This document shows, piece after piece, positions 1-7,649 of a stretch of DNA of 51,252 nucleotides; positions within the stretch are counted from its first letter, which is position 1, and each line of letters begins with the position of its first letter. The notes beneath the pieces were generated by a model, which worked only from the letters and a program-made list of their open reading frames with translations, did no database searches and was not told the origin of the DNA. The stretch is taken from assembly GCA_023487205.1 (NCBI GenBank), contig JAMDBT010000035.1, positions 1 to 51,252 on the forward strand. The letters are read 5' to 3'. The DNA comes from Thermoplasmatota archaeon. Lineage in GTDB: Archaea; Thermoplasmatota; Thermoplasmata; Thermoplasmatales; Thermoplasmataceae. A program made the position numbers and the translations under genes.

Positions 1-10
1 CATGACTGAC

Positions 11-18
11 TATAAATA
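11..18 (+). promoter_or_regulatory. TATA box of the tandem-HTH gene
   Basis: TATAAATA lies with its centre about 27 bases before the ATG at position 42. Archaeal transcription normally starts about 25 bases after the TATA box, so the mRNA would begin at or within a few bases of that ATG. This supports a leaderless transcript and the ATG at 42 rather than the upstream TTG at 21. Confidence 0.6.
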
Positions 19-41
19 CTTTGGCTGCATGTAAACAGACT

Positions 42-860
42 ATGGAATCTGGGATCGAACTGAAGGAGAGGAACGAATCCCGTAAGCGTATCCTCTCAAT
101 CTACGTCATACTCAGATTCTTCCATTCCCCAAAGACTTTCCAGCGACTTTCCTTTGAAACGGGCATAGCACCAACGTCGCTTTACTGGTATAAGACCGAA
201 CTGATGACCAGGGGGTACATAGAACCGTTCGACAGGATTTACACCGGAATGAGGACTGTTGCCACCAGGTACAGAATCACCGAGAAGGGCAGAAAGTACA
301 TGGCCAAGCTTGAAAATGTGCTGACTGTACGTAATAATAGGCACAAGAGAAAATCTCCCGTCAGGTATGTGGGGGAGATTCCCTGGGAACGTGTCGAAAA
401 AATGCTTGACCAGGGCCTGGGGTTGACCCAGATCTGCAAGGAACTTGACATTACGGCAGCCGGGTTTTACGGAAGGTGGAAGAATTATCATAGAACGGAG
501 AAGAGAAAGAAGATCCTGGCTGACCTGAAGGAAAAGGGAGAATTGAAATCCGATGTTGACGAGATGTTCATGCGCAGCCCCCGACACAAGTATCCCCTGA
601 TTCCGTGGCCCGAGGTGGAGATATTGATCTCACAGGGCCATTCCCTCCTTTCCATAGCCAGAAAGTATGGAATCGGTTACAGCGCCTTCAAGGGAAGGTT
701 TGACCGGTACGTGAAGGCGGGTGACCGCCAGAAGGTTCTCGAAGACCTGGTAATCGAAGGGAAGATCACGAAAAGGACTACCCCTATCCTGGAGAGGAAC
801 CGCAGGCTGAGGGAAGACCCTCCACGGAGAAAACACGGCAGTACAACCGATGAAGGATAG
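42..860 (+). CDS. DNA-binding protein: winged helix plus two tandem HTH repeats
   Basis: A 272-residue protein of unrecognised family. Residues about 15-90 look like a winged helix: a helical stretch is followed by a Y-W-Y-K-T-E recognition-like helix and a basic wing ending in R-I-T-E-K-G-R-K-Y. Two repeats of about 55 residues follow, at roughly 113-167 and 187-241. Each begins I-P-W-x-x-V-E, continues through a short helix-turn-helix (QICKELDI and SIARKYGI) and ends in a basic E-x-G-x-[IL]-K tail. The repeats are clearly paralogous to each other. No enzymatic or ligand-binding domain is visible, so a DNA-binding regulator or chromatin-associated protein is the best guess. The ATG at 42 is chosen over the in-frame TTG at 21 because the TATA box at 11-18 would start transcription close to 42. 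The target is unknown. The downstream MFS gene has its own TATA-like box. Confidence 0.7.
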   Translation: MESGIELKERNESRKRILSIYVILRFFHSPKTFQRLSFETGIAPTSLYWYKTELMTRGYIEPFDRIYTGMRTVATRYRITEKGRKYMAKLENVLTVRNNRHKRKSPVRYVGEIPWERVEKMLDQGLGLTQICKELDITAAGFYGRWKNYHRTEKRKKILADLKEKGELKSDVDEMFMRSPRHKYPLIPWPEVEILISQGHSLLSIARKYGIGYSAFKGRFDRYVKAGDRQKVLEDLVIEGKITKRTTPILERNRRLREDPPRRKHGSTTDEG

Positions 861-907
861 CCTGAGGGGATTGGATAATTCCACAGGATGGTCTTTTACA
901 GCCTGTC

Positions 908-916
908 TTTTAATAT
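908..916 (+). promoter_or_regulatory. TATA-like box of MFS gene
   Basis: TTTTAATAT lies about 29 bases before the ATG at 941. The spacing fits a leaderless or nearly leaderless transcript for the transporter gene, separate from the regulator upstream. Confidence 0.45.
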
Positions 917-940
917 TCCCGGTCTTCATGACCCCGAAAT

Positions 941-2128
941 ATGGGAAACCATCGATCCGCGCTCCTGGCAATTTATGTTGCTAGCTTTGTAGGCGGCTTT
1001 GCAAGGTTTCCCCTGTGGATTCTGCTGACTCTTTACCTTTCCCAGTACGGGGGAATGAGCTATTTGGAGATAGGCGCCATATTTACTGCCCAGGGATTGG
1101 CTGCAGTTCCTTTCACGCTTTGGGCAGGCGGTGTGGCCGACCGGATGGGGCGCAGGATTCCGATGCTTTCCAGCATAGGGGTTTCAATCGCCTCCTATTC
1201 CGTGATGCTGTTCTCCGTTGTGCTTCAGCTAAGCATAGTGTTCATAATTGTGTCGTTCTTCGCGCAGGGGATCGCAGTCGCAGTGCAGAGACCGTTCAGC
1301 AGCGCGATCGCAACAGACATCTCCGACCCTGAACGGAGAGTCTCCGTTTTTGGAAACCGCAGGATTGCTTCCAACGCAGGAATCGGCGTGGGGATGATTG
1401 CGTCCGGAGTGGCTTACTACGTGAGCGTCTCCGTATTCTTTCTTATACCGGCAGTCGGGTCAGTAATCGAATTCATTCTCTATTTCTGGAAGGTTAAGGA
1501 GTCGCTGCCCTCCCTGGAAGGAAAGCTGCAAAAGCCGGGAAAGACCATTGACCGGAGAATGATCTCCACGTCTGTTGTCTTCTCGTTCGCGCTGCTGGTT
1601 ACTCTCATGTTCCTCACCCCCATGATCCCACTGTATTTCGGGTCCGTTGACGGTTTTTCCCCGATTGAAACCACCGCAATGTACGCGCTCAACACCCTCA
1701 TCGTCGTGGTGTTTCAAATTCCCGTGAACATGCTGGCTGCGAGGATAGGTGAAAACAAGACCGTTACCCTGGGATTGGCCCTCTACGGCATAGGGTACTT
1801 CTGTCTGGGCATTTTCCACGGCCTCGCTGAGGTTTCCATAATCACCGTGATAATGAGCTTTGGCGAGAACATGGTGATGCCCATGATCCAGTCCATCATC
1901 TCCAAGATCGCTCCTCCTGACAGGAGGGGTGCCTATTTCGGCACTTACGGCGCCATATCCGGCCTGGTAAGCCCTTTCGGCAGCATTATCGGAACTTCCA
2001 TGATCCAGTATTTCGCGGCAACGCCGGTACTGACCTGGATAATACTTGCGGTCTTTGCGTTCGTCATGGCTTTGACCGTCACCGGATTCAATGCAATAAC
2101 GAGGAAATCAGCCGCTGACATAATGTGA
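941..2128 (+). CDS. MFS transporter, drug-efflux type
   Basis: A 395-residue integral membrane protein with about twelve hydrophobic segments, the usual size for the major facilitator superfamily. The loop between helices 2 and 3 carries the family motif A as G-G-V-A-D-R-M-G-R-R, near residues 62-72. A larger cytoplasmic loop rich in lysine separates the two six-helix halves (near residues 185-205). By family it should move a small molecule across the cytoplasmic membrane driven by an ion gradient. The substrate cannot be read from sequence; DHA1-like multidrug or sugar exporters are the nearest types. Its 3' end overlaps the convergent kdpC by 21 bases, so the two messages are complementary at their ends. 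Confidence 0.85.
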   Translation: MGNHRSALLAIYVASFVGGFARFPLWILLTLYLSQYGGMSYLEIGAIFTAQGLAAVPFTLWAGGVADRMGRRIPMLSSIGVSIASYSVMLFSVVLQLSIVFIIVSFFAQGIAVAVQRPFSSAIATDISDPERRVSVFGNRRIASNAGIGVGMIASGVAYYVSVSVFFLIPAVGSVIEFILYFWKVKESLPSLEGKLQKPGKTIDRRMISTSVVFSFALLVTLMFLTPMIPLYFGSVDGFSPIETTAMYALNTLIVVVFQIPVNMLAARIGENKTVTLGLALYGIGYFCLGIFHGLAEVSIITVIMSFGENMVMPMIQSIISKIAPPDRRGAYFGTYGAISGLVSPFGSIIGTSMIQYFAATPVLTWIILAVFAFVMALTVTGFNAITRKSAADIM

Positions 2129-2554
2129 ATAAATGCCCGGATAGGTATTGATCAGGTACAGGTTCACCTTGAGAACGTTCATGTATTCGGTGCCGAAGGA
2201 AATCATCGTATACTGGACGAATTTGTCAACCGTATTCATCAGGATCGCACTCGACAGTCCCGTGGCATTGCTTATCCCCGGAATCTGTGAGTATGCGTCC
2301 GAGATCGTTATGTCCGGATCCACCCCGGAGGCGGAGTCGTTCCTGGGATGGAAGAATACGCTTGCGTTGAATTCCTGTGCAATCAGGTAGGACCCCACCG
2401 TATGGTTACCCAGTGTTGCCTGTTCGCCCACAGACTGGTAAGGAAACGCCACCTCTGCGATTCCGGTAACCACCACCGGAAACAGCAGGCCGCAAAGCAC
2501 CATTGAGACTAATGCCATTCTCAGCGGCGCACTGAATTTTTCCGGTATCTTCAT
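2108..2554 (-). CDS. kdpC: Potassium-transporting ATPase subunit C (short form)
   Basis: KdpC is the single-span subunit that helps assemble and raise the affinity of the KdpFABC potassium pump. At 148 residues it is clearly shorter than bacterial KdpC (about 190). It has an N-terminal membrane span (about 11-33), the conserved G-S-Y-L-I-A-Q segment, the F-F-H-P-R motif equivalent to YFHGRP, and the C-terminal S-A-S-G-V-D-P-D-I-T and V-N-L-Y-L motifs. The stretch that normally lies between the FHGRP and ASG-D motifs, about 45 residues with the ASGGSN loop, is missing. The reading frame is intact, so this is a natural short form rather than a frameshift. Its ATG overlaps the kdpB stop as ATGA, indicating translational coupling. 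The 3' end overlaps the convergent MFS gene by 21 bases. Confidence 0.92.
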   Translation of the reverse strand: MKIPEKFSAPLRMALVSMVLCGLLFPVVVTGIAEVAFPYQSVGEQATLGNHTVGSYLIAQEFNASVFFHPRNDSASGVDPDITISDAYSQIPGISNATGLSSAILMNTVDKFVQYTMISFGTEYMNVLKVNLYLINTYPGIYSHYVSG

Positions 2555-4704
2555 ACAATCCCTCCCGGGATCAGGTTCAGAAGGATTCCGATGGCTTCAA
2601 TCCCCGCAAATGGCAATAATATTCCCCCGAAGCCGTAGATCATGGCATTCCTCAGGAAAATGGACATTGTGCTGCGGGGCCTGAAACGCGCACCCCTCAT
2701 AGCCAGCGGTATCAGGAGAGGTATGATGATCGCGTTGAAGATCAGTGCAGCCAGCACTGCAACGTGCGGCGACAGCCCGAGAATGTTGATCCTCTGGAGA
2801 TCCGGAAGTGATGAGAACATTACAGGGACGATGGCGAAATATTTCGCCAGGTCGTTGGCAATGCTGAAAGTTGTAACTGCACCCCGAGTCATCAGGAGCT
2901 GCTTTCCCATCATGACGACGTCGATGATCTTGCCCGGGCTCGACTCCAGGTCCACGAGATTTGCCGCCTCCTTCGCTGCCATTGTGCCTGACGCCATTGC
3001 CAGGCCAACATCCGCAACCGCCAGCGCGGGAGCATCGTTTGTTCCATCGCCAAGCATGGACACAATCTTCCCCCCCTTCTGTTCCTCAGTGACCAGAAGC
3101 ATCTTGGTCTCGGGCTTTGCCTGGGAAACAATCCTGTCTATTCCAACCTCGGAACCTATCTTTCTCGCAGTCAGTTCCTGGTCTCCGGTTATCATAACGG
3201 GGGTTATCCCCATAATCTCGACGTCTTCGATCTTCGCCCTGATCCCGGATTTAACCCTGTCCCGCAGTCGTATGAATCCGACGATTTCCGTGCCTACCGC
3301 AACCGCCATTGCGGTGTCGCCGGAGGCGGAAATCTCGGATGCCATGTCATCGTATCCACTGGGGCATTCCGGCACTGATTCCCGGATTGCGTCCGGCGCC
3401 CCCTTGGATATGTCAATCTCATCGCCGGTATCCGGCCGGATGTACTTGCGTCTCATCCTTCTCCTCTGGAGGATGCCTTTTCCCCCCTTGGGGAGAACAA
3501 ATTCGTCCGCGTCCTCCAGTTTGACGCTGCTCATCCTGGTAGCTGCACTGAATTCCATCGCCTCTGCCCTGTCAATGGAGGCAAACTCCCTGGGGAAATA
3601 CCCCTTGGTGAAGGAGAGATCAATGATGCTCCTTCCCTCCGGCGTGTCGTCGTTCCAGGAGGATAGAAACGCCGCCTCCCCCACCTCCCTCTCGGTGTGA
3701 CCGCCAATGGGAATGTAGGCAACCGCCGTCCTGTTCCCGTAGGTTATGGTGCCGGTCTTGTCCAGCAGGAGCGTGTCGGTGTCGCCGGCTGCCTCGATTG
3801 CCTTCCCGGACTTGGCAATTATACCCCGGGAGGACATCCTGTTTATCCCGGATATCCCGATTGCGGGGAGCAGTGCCCCGATTGTGGTTGGAAGGAGACA
3901 GACGTACAGCGCAAGCAGCACCGAAAGATCCACGCCCAGATGCAGAATCACCGAAAACCAGAGAAGCACTGCAACGATGATGGTGAAGCCTATTGTAAGA
4001 CCAAGCAGCAGTATTGAAATGGCGGTCTCATTGGGCGTCTTGGGCCTCTTGGAGCTTTCCACGATAGCGATAAGGCGGCTGAGGTATGTTTCTCCAGGAT
4101 TTGCGGAAACCATTGCTATCAGCGTGTCGGACCTCAGTATTGAACCGCCGATGAGGCTGTCCGTGGGTGCCTTTTGCACAAGATCCGATTCTCCGGTAAC
4201 CAGGGATTCGTCAACCATTCCAATCCCCTCAAGCACCTCGCAGTCGATTGGGATATGGTCTCCCTTCCGTATCATGATAATGTCGCCCTTCCTGAGATCC
4301 TTTGATGAAACCTCCGAAGGATTCCTGTCCTTATCCAGCTTGATTGCAGTAACTTCCTGCTCAATCTTCCTCAGGCTCGATGCAGTTGCCCGGATCTGGG
4401 CTTCCGCTATGGAATCAGAAAGCGTGCTGAACCAGACGGTTACGAACAGGATTACCGCAACCACCATGTAAAACGGCTGCTCGGAAGGGGTGGTGACCTT
4501 CGGGATAAGCCCCGGGAAAATGGACAGGATCAGTGTCAGGAAGAATGACAGTTCCACCGCAAGCATGACCGGATTGGAAAGGAGCCTGCGGGGGGAAAGC
4601 CTGACCAGGGATTCCTTCACGATCCCGAGATAACCTGCAGACAACGGACCCCCTGTTTCGGCCAGTCTGCCAGTCACATTCCCACCCTTCACACTAGAAT
4701 CCAT
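2551..4704 (-). CDS. kdpB: Potassium-transporting P-type ATPase subunit B
   Basis: The catalytic subunit of the Kdp high-affinity K+ pump hydrolyses ATP to energise K+ uptake through KdpA. The 717 residues match the family (about 680-700). Visible hallmarks are the actuator-domain TGES (170-173), the membrane motif CLLPTTIG (269-276), the phosphorylation motif DKTGT with the acceptor Asp at 315, the hinge motif M-L-G-D-G-T-N-D, and the coupling-helix motif A-N-D-L-A-K-Y-F-A, which carries the charged Asp and Lys typical of KdpB. The N-terminal 30 residues are a variable cytosolic tail. It sits between kdpA and kdpC, overlapping kdpA by 11 bases and kdpC by 4, so the three genes form one operon. 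No kdpF was found between or before them, and no KdpDE sensor pair is present in the window. Confidence 0.97.
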   Translation of the reverse strand: MDSSVKGGNVTGRLAETGGPLSAGYLGIVKESLVRLSPRRLLSNPVMLAVELSFFLTLILSIFPGLIPKVTTPSEQPFYMVVAVILFVTVWFSTLSDSIAEAQIRATASSLRKIEQEVTAIKLDKDRNPSEVSSKDLRKGDIIMIRKGDHIPIDCEVLEGIGMVDESLVTGESDLVQKAPTDSLIGGSILRSDTLIAMVSANPGETYLSRLIAIVESSKRPKTPNETAISILLLGLTIGFTIIVAVLLWFSVILHLGVDLSVLLALYVCLLPTTIGALLPAIGISGINRMSSRGIIAKSGKAIEAAGDTDTLLLDKTGTITYGNRTAVAYIPIGGHTEREVGEAAFLSSWNDDTPEGRSIIDLSFTKGYFPREFASIDRAEAMEFSAATRMSSVKLEDADEFVLPKGGKGILQRRRMRRKYIRPDTGDEIDISKGAPDAIRESVPECPSGYDDMASEISASGDTAMAVAVGTEIVGFIRLRDRVKSGIRAKIEDVEIMGITPVMITGDQELTARKIGSEVGIDRIVSQAKPETKMLLVTEEQKGGKIVSMLGDGTNDAPALAVADVGLAMASGTMAAKEAANLVDLESSPGKIIDVVMMGKQLLMTRGAVTTFSIANDLAKYFAIVPVMFSSLPDLQRINILGLSPHVAVLAALIFNAIIIPLLIPLAMRGARFRPRSTMSIFLRNAMIYGFGGILLPFAGIEAIGILLNLIPGGIV

Positions 4705-6343
4705 TTACGTGTCCCTCCAGGTAAGCCAGCACCGGTCCGATCACCAGGAACGGGAAAAAAGTCAGAACCGCCAGAAGGAGGATGCTCACAACCAGTATGG
4801 CAGCAAAGGTCAGGTTGTCAGTGTGCAAGCCGGGACTGGGGTTTCTAATTCTGCTGCTCATGCTTCCGGAAATGGACAGCATTAACGCAATTGGAATGAA
4901 CCTGCCCAGCCACATCACCGCAGCGGTGGAAATGTTGAAGAAAGCCGTGTTGCCGGCAGTGCCGAGGAAATCGGACCCGTTATTCGCCGCTGCCGACGTA
5001 AACTCATAGAATATCGTGATGAACCCCTCCGGGTTGTTTCCTGCTCCCGCTGCCGCAGCGGCTCCCGTGGAAAACGCAATCGCCGTGGGAATCAGTATCA
5101 GGACCGGGTGCTGCAGGAAAGCAATGAGCGCAAGTTTCACGTCCCTCGGGGTTATTTTCGCACCAAGATACTCTGGAGTTCTGCCTGCCATCAGCCCCAC
5201 AATGAAGATCGTGATTACAATGTACATGATCATGTACATGGTCCCGACTCCAACGCCTCCGGGAACAGACTGGATCATCATTCCAAGGAAAGCTGCGGTG
5301 ATGACGATCTGGTTGAACGCATAGAGGGATGCATTAACCGACCCCGTGGTAAAGGCCGTGGTCGTCACTGTCCAGAATACCGAAGAAAATGCGCCGAACC
5401 TGACTTCCATACCCTGTCCAAGGGTTGTTACAACGGCGAAAGCGGCAATCAGGTTCATTGCATAGATCGCATATGCCGAAATCAGCACAGTGCTTCCCTC
5501 TTTCCTGTTGCCTACCATCTTTCCGAAGAGGAACGGGACCGAGGTCGGGATCAGCATCATCAGGAAGATTTCGAACCAGTTTGAGATAGGGGAAGGGTTC
5601 TCAAAGGGATAGGCCGAATTTGCGCCAAAATATCCTCCGCCGTTGGTACCAATCTGCATTATTGAAGTCATGGAAGCAACCGGACCAATCTGGAGCATCT
5701 GCGAAGAACCTTCCACGGTCTTCACAAGCAGGTAACCGTTCAGGGACTGGGGAACTCCAAGGCCAACCAGCACAACAGAAGCGACCAGGCTCAATGGGAT
5801 CAGTACCCTGGTGAGGCTCCTGACAAAGTCGGAGTAGAAGTTGCCGATGCCTCCGTACTTGCCTGAGAAACCCCTGAAAATGGCAACAGCAGCCGAAAGT
5901 CCGGAGGCAGCGCTGGTGAACTGCAGGAAAGTTATGCCCATCATCTGGCTCAGGTAGGACAGGGTACTCTCACCTGCATAATGCTGAAGATTCGTATTGG
6001 AGGCTATTGACATAACCGTATTCAGCGCAAGGTCCCATCTTACGTCCGGAAATCCCTGGGGATTCAGAGGGAGATAGAGCTGGAAATTCAGTATTACAAA
6101 AGCCAGTGCTGCCTGGAAAACGTTCAGGATGAGAAGATTAAGGAAGTATTCCTTCCAGGTCATCTCCTTCTTTGGGTCCACACCGCCAAGCTTGAAAAGC
6201 AGGTTGTCAACCGGGTCAAATATTCTATCTAGCCTGCTCTTTCTCTTCCCGAATACCGAGAACAGGTGATTAGAAAGGAACCATGCGGAAAGAATGACTG
6301 CTGTAAAAATGCATAGCGTGAAAATCACGTATAGGGGATTCAT
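4694..6343 (-). CDS. kdpA: Potassium-transporting ATPase subunit A (K+ channel subunit)
   Basis: KdpA is the membrane subunit of the Kdp complex that selects and binds K+. The 549 residues have about ten hydrophobic helices and four pore-loop signatures in order: S-N-T-N-L-Q-H-Y-A-G-E, G-T-N-G-G-G-Y-F, G-S-V-N-A-S and N-N-G-S-D-F. These match the four selectivity-filter regions of known KdpA proteins. The gene is first in the kdpABC operon. An AGGAGG Shine-Dalgarno (6353-6358, minus strand) lies 9 bases before the ATG, so unlike many neighbours this gene has a leader and a strong ribosome binding site. That leader also contains an 8-bp perfect hairpin and, further up, a phased direct repeat, both described separately. 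K+ limitation is the usual inducer of this pump, but the regulator is not identifiable here. Confidence 0.97.
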   Translation of the reverse strand: MNPLYVIFTLCIFTAVILSAWFLSNHLFSVFGKRKSRLDRIFDPVDNLLFKLGGVDPKKEMTWKEYFLNLLILNVFQAALAFVILNFQLYLPLNPQGFPDVRWDLALNTVMSIASNTNLQHYAGESTLSYLSQMMGITFLQFTSAASGLSAAVAIFRGFSGKYGGIGNFYSDFVRSLTRVLIPLSLVASVVLVGLGVPQSLNGYLLVKTVEGSSQMLQIGPVASMTSIMQIGTNGGGYFGANSAYPFENPSPISNWFEIFLMMLIPTSVPFLFGKMVGNRKEGSTVLISAYAIYAMNLIAAFAVVTTLGQGMEVRFGAFSSVFWTVTTTAFTTGSVNASLYAFNQIVITAAFLGMMIQSVPGGVGVGTMYMIMYIVITIFIVGLMAGRTPEYLGAKITPRDVKLALIAFLQHPVLILIPTAIAFSTGAAAAAGAGNNPEGFITIFYEFTSAAANNGSDFLGTAGNTAFFNISTAAVMWLGRFIPIALMLSISGSMSSRIRNPSPGLHTDNLTFAAILVVSILLLAVLTFFPFLVIGPVLAYLEGHVNGF

Positions 6344-6373
6344 TTCCTAATGCCTCCTGAAAGTCAGGACGCC

Positions 6374-6396
6374 CGGCAACCTTGCACTGGTTGCCG
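6374..6396 (-). promoter_or_regulatory. Perfect inverted repeat in the kdpA leader
   Basis: The arms CGGCAACC (6374-6381) and GGTTGCCG (6389-6396) are exact complements separated by 7 bases. The repeat ends 15 bases before the kdpA Shine-Dalgarno. As RNA it would form a GC-rich 8-bp stem-loop in the leader. As DNA it could be an operator half-site pair. No known riboswitch is recognised. Confidence 0.5.
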
Positions 6397-6413
6397 CATG
6401 AAGCTGAAGCAAT

Positions 6414-6442
6414 GAATACCAACCTAGAGTCATAGAATACCA
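6414..6442 (-). promoter_or_regulatory. Phased direct repeat upstream of kdpA
   Basis: On the minus strand the octamer TGGTATTC occurs twice (6435-6442 and 6414-6421) with 21 bases from start to start, which is two helical turns. This places both copies on the same DNA face in the likely kdp promoter region, as expected for a regulator-binding site. No regulator is assigned. Confidence 0.4.
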
Positions 6443-6492
6443 CTTGCACGTGTTTCTTGCCTGGTTCCCCCATGTGTCATTGCGGGGAATCG

Positions 6493-6780
6493 CTATTCCG
6501 GATTCAGCGGTTCCGCTTTGTCTATCTTCAGGACTATAGAACTCACCGTACTCTTGATGCCCCTAATCTTAAGAATTCGGTTCTTCAAGATATCCCTAAG
6601 ATCTTCAATATTATCTGCACCGATAAGGGTCACCACGTCAAACTCTCCGGTTACCTCGTACACCTGTAAAACCTTGTCAAGCGCCTTCAGTTCCCGGACC
6701 ACATCATCGATCAGCATGGATTCTACGAAAAGGTCGACGAACGCCAGGACTCTTCCATTCAAACTCTCAACTCTCCCCAA
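6493..6780 (-). CDS. Stand-alone Lrp/AsnC-type RAM (ligand-binding) domain protein
   Basis: A 95-residue protein made of a single RAM domain, the alpha-beta effector-binding fold of Lrp/AsnC regulators, with no helix-turn-helix. The pattern R-V-L-A-F-V-D-L-F-V, then V-L-Q-V-Y-E-V-T-G-E-F-D-V-V, then I-R-G-I-K-S-T-V-S-S-I-V-L is the classic beta-alpha-beta order of the fold. Such proteins assemble into dimers and octamers and bind amino acids or related ligands. They can act as sensors or as partners of full-length Lrp proteins. The start is TTG at 6778-6780, supported by the A/T-rich box at 6805-6816. The gene lies 149 bases upstream of kdpA on the same strand. It could be co-transcribed with kdp or independent. 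A link to potassium control is only suggested by position. Confidence 0.8.
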   Translation of the reverse strand: MGRVESLNGRVLAFVDLFVESMLIDDVVRELKALDKVLQVYEVTGEFDVVTLIGADNIEDLRDILKNRILKIRGIKSTVSSIVLKIDKAEPLNPE

Positions 6781-6804
6781 GTAAGTGCGACTGCATTCAG
6801 CAGG

Positions 6805-6816
6805 AATATTAATATT
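6805..6816 (-). promoter_or_regulatory. TATA box of RAM-domain gene
   Basis: AATATTAATATT is centred about 31 bases before the TTG start at 6780, consistent with a transcript start a few bases upstream of that codon. It is a self-complementary A/T run, so orientation is inferred from the gene. Confidence 0.5.
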
Positions 6817-6895
6817 TGCGCAACAAGGCTTCCCAGGATGAACGATCCATAACGCGTAGAGCCTTGATTTTCCGGGTTTCTCAGGTTATCCACAA

Positions 6896-6904
6896 TTTAT
6901 ATTT
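6896..6904 (+). promoter_or_regulatory. TATA box of nep1
   Basis: TTTATATTT is centred about 27 bases before the ATG at 6927, which implies a leaderless nep1 transcript. A 7-bp inverted repeat, CAAGGCT (6824-6830) and AGCCTTG (6860-6866), lies upstream in the same divergent region; its role is unknown. Confidence 0.6.
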
Positions 6905-6926
6905 GTAGCCCCCTATTACTGCAGGA

Positions 6927-7598
6927 ATGCTTACCATTCTCCTCGCCGACACGGAACTGGAAACCATCCCCGACAGGATGCTGGAAGATCCAGCCATAAG
7001 GCGCAAGGCAAACGAGTCAGGGAAGAAAGCTTCAGATATGATTCTTGACTCGAATTACATGCACACCGCCATTGAAAGGCATTTTCCAGGATACTCCAAC
7101 AGGATGGGCAGGCCAGACATAGTGCATTTTTTTCTTATCACCGCACTTGAATCTGTCCTCAATAAGTCTGGCGAACTCAGGGTCGTGATTCATACCAGAA
7201 ACAATCTGGCTATTTTTGTCAATCCGAAGGTAAGGATCCCGCGGGGATACAACAGATTCATCGGCCTGATGGAGGACATGTTCAGGAAGAGGCTGATAAG
7301 GTCTGGGGACGATGTTTTGCTGGAAGTCAAGGAAATGGACCTCAGCCAGTTGCTTTCCCGGTATGATCATACGCGCAAGATAATGATGTGGCCGAAGGGA
7401 ACCAGGTCTTCACTGGCCTCCATCATTTCAGACAGTTCAGATCTGGTTTGCGTGATAGGCGGTTTCTCAGAGGGGGATTTTCGATCTGACGTGAGCCAGG
7501 TCAATGAGAAGTATTCTATCTTCCCTGAGGAACTGGTTGTCTGGTCGGTAAGTGCCGAGGTTGTAGCGCAGTATGAACGATCACTTCACCTGCTGTAA
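6927..7598 (+). CDS. nep1: Ribosomal RNA small-subunit pseudouridine N1-methyltransferase Nep1
   Basis: Nep1 (Emg1) is a SPOUT-class methyltransferase that methylates a hypermodified pseudouridine in helix 35 of 16S rRNA and assists small-subunit assembly. The 223 residues match the archaeal length. The N-terminal beta strand M-L-T-I-L-L-A-D-T-E-L-E, the R-P-D-I-V-H-F-F-L block (about 62-70), the H-T-R-N-N motif and the signature R-I-P-R-G-Y-N-R-F-I-G-L-M-E are all present. The C-terminal part with V-C-V-I-G-G-F-S-E-G-D-F contains the knotted SAM-binding region. It is followed 51 bases later by rps15, another small-subunit gene, which has its own TATA box and ribosome binding site. Confidence 0.95.
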   Translation: MLTILLADTELETIPDRMLEDPAIRRKANESGKKASDMILDSNYMHTAIERHFPGYSNRMGRPDIVHFFLITALESVLNKSGELRVVIHTRNNLAIFVNPKVRIPRGYNRFIGLMEDMFRKRLIRSGDDVLLEVKEMDLSQLLSRYDHTRKIMMWPKGTRSSLASIISDSSDLVCVIGGFSEGDFRSDVSQVNEKYSIFPEELVVWSVSAEVVAQYERSLHLL

Positions 7599-7641
7599 TA
7601 AAATACATTAATAGAGTGGAAATCAGGTCAAACCATCGGAG
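7596..7641 (+). promoter_or_regulatory. Promoter and Shine-Dalgarno of rps15
   Basis: An A/T-rich TATA-like box, TAATAAAATAC at 7596-7606, starts just before the nep1 stop codon. GGAG at 7638-7641 lies 8 bases before the rps15 ATG. The arrangement predicts a leader of roughly 20 bases with a real ribosome binding site. Confidence 0.5.
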
Positions 7642-7649
7642 ATAAACTA

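Noticed and set aside
2642-4471. Long plus-strand open frames antisense to kdpB (352 and 241 residues)
   Set aside because: They lie wholly inside a gene with complete P-type ATPase motifs on the other strand; their serine- and proline-rich composition is that of a reverse-frame shadow.
6344-6492. Possible kdpF gene upstream of kdpA
   Set aside because: No short hydrophobic peptide with a start codon and ribosome site is evident; the space holds the leader hairpin and repeats.
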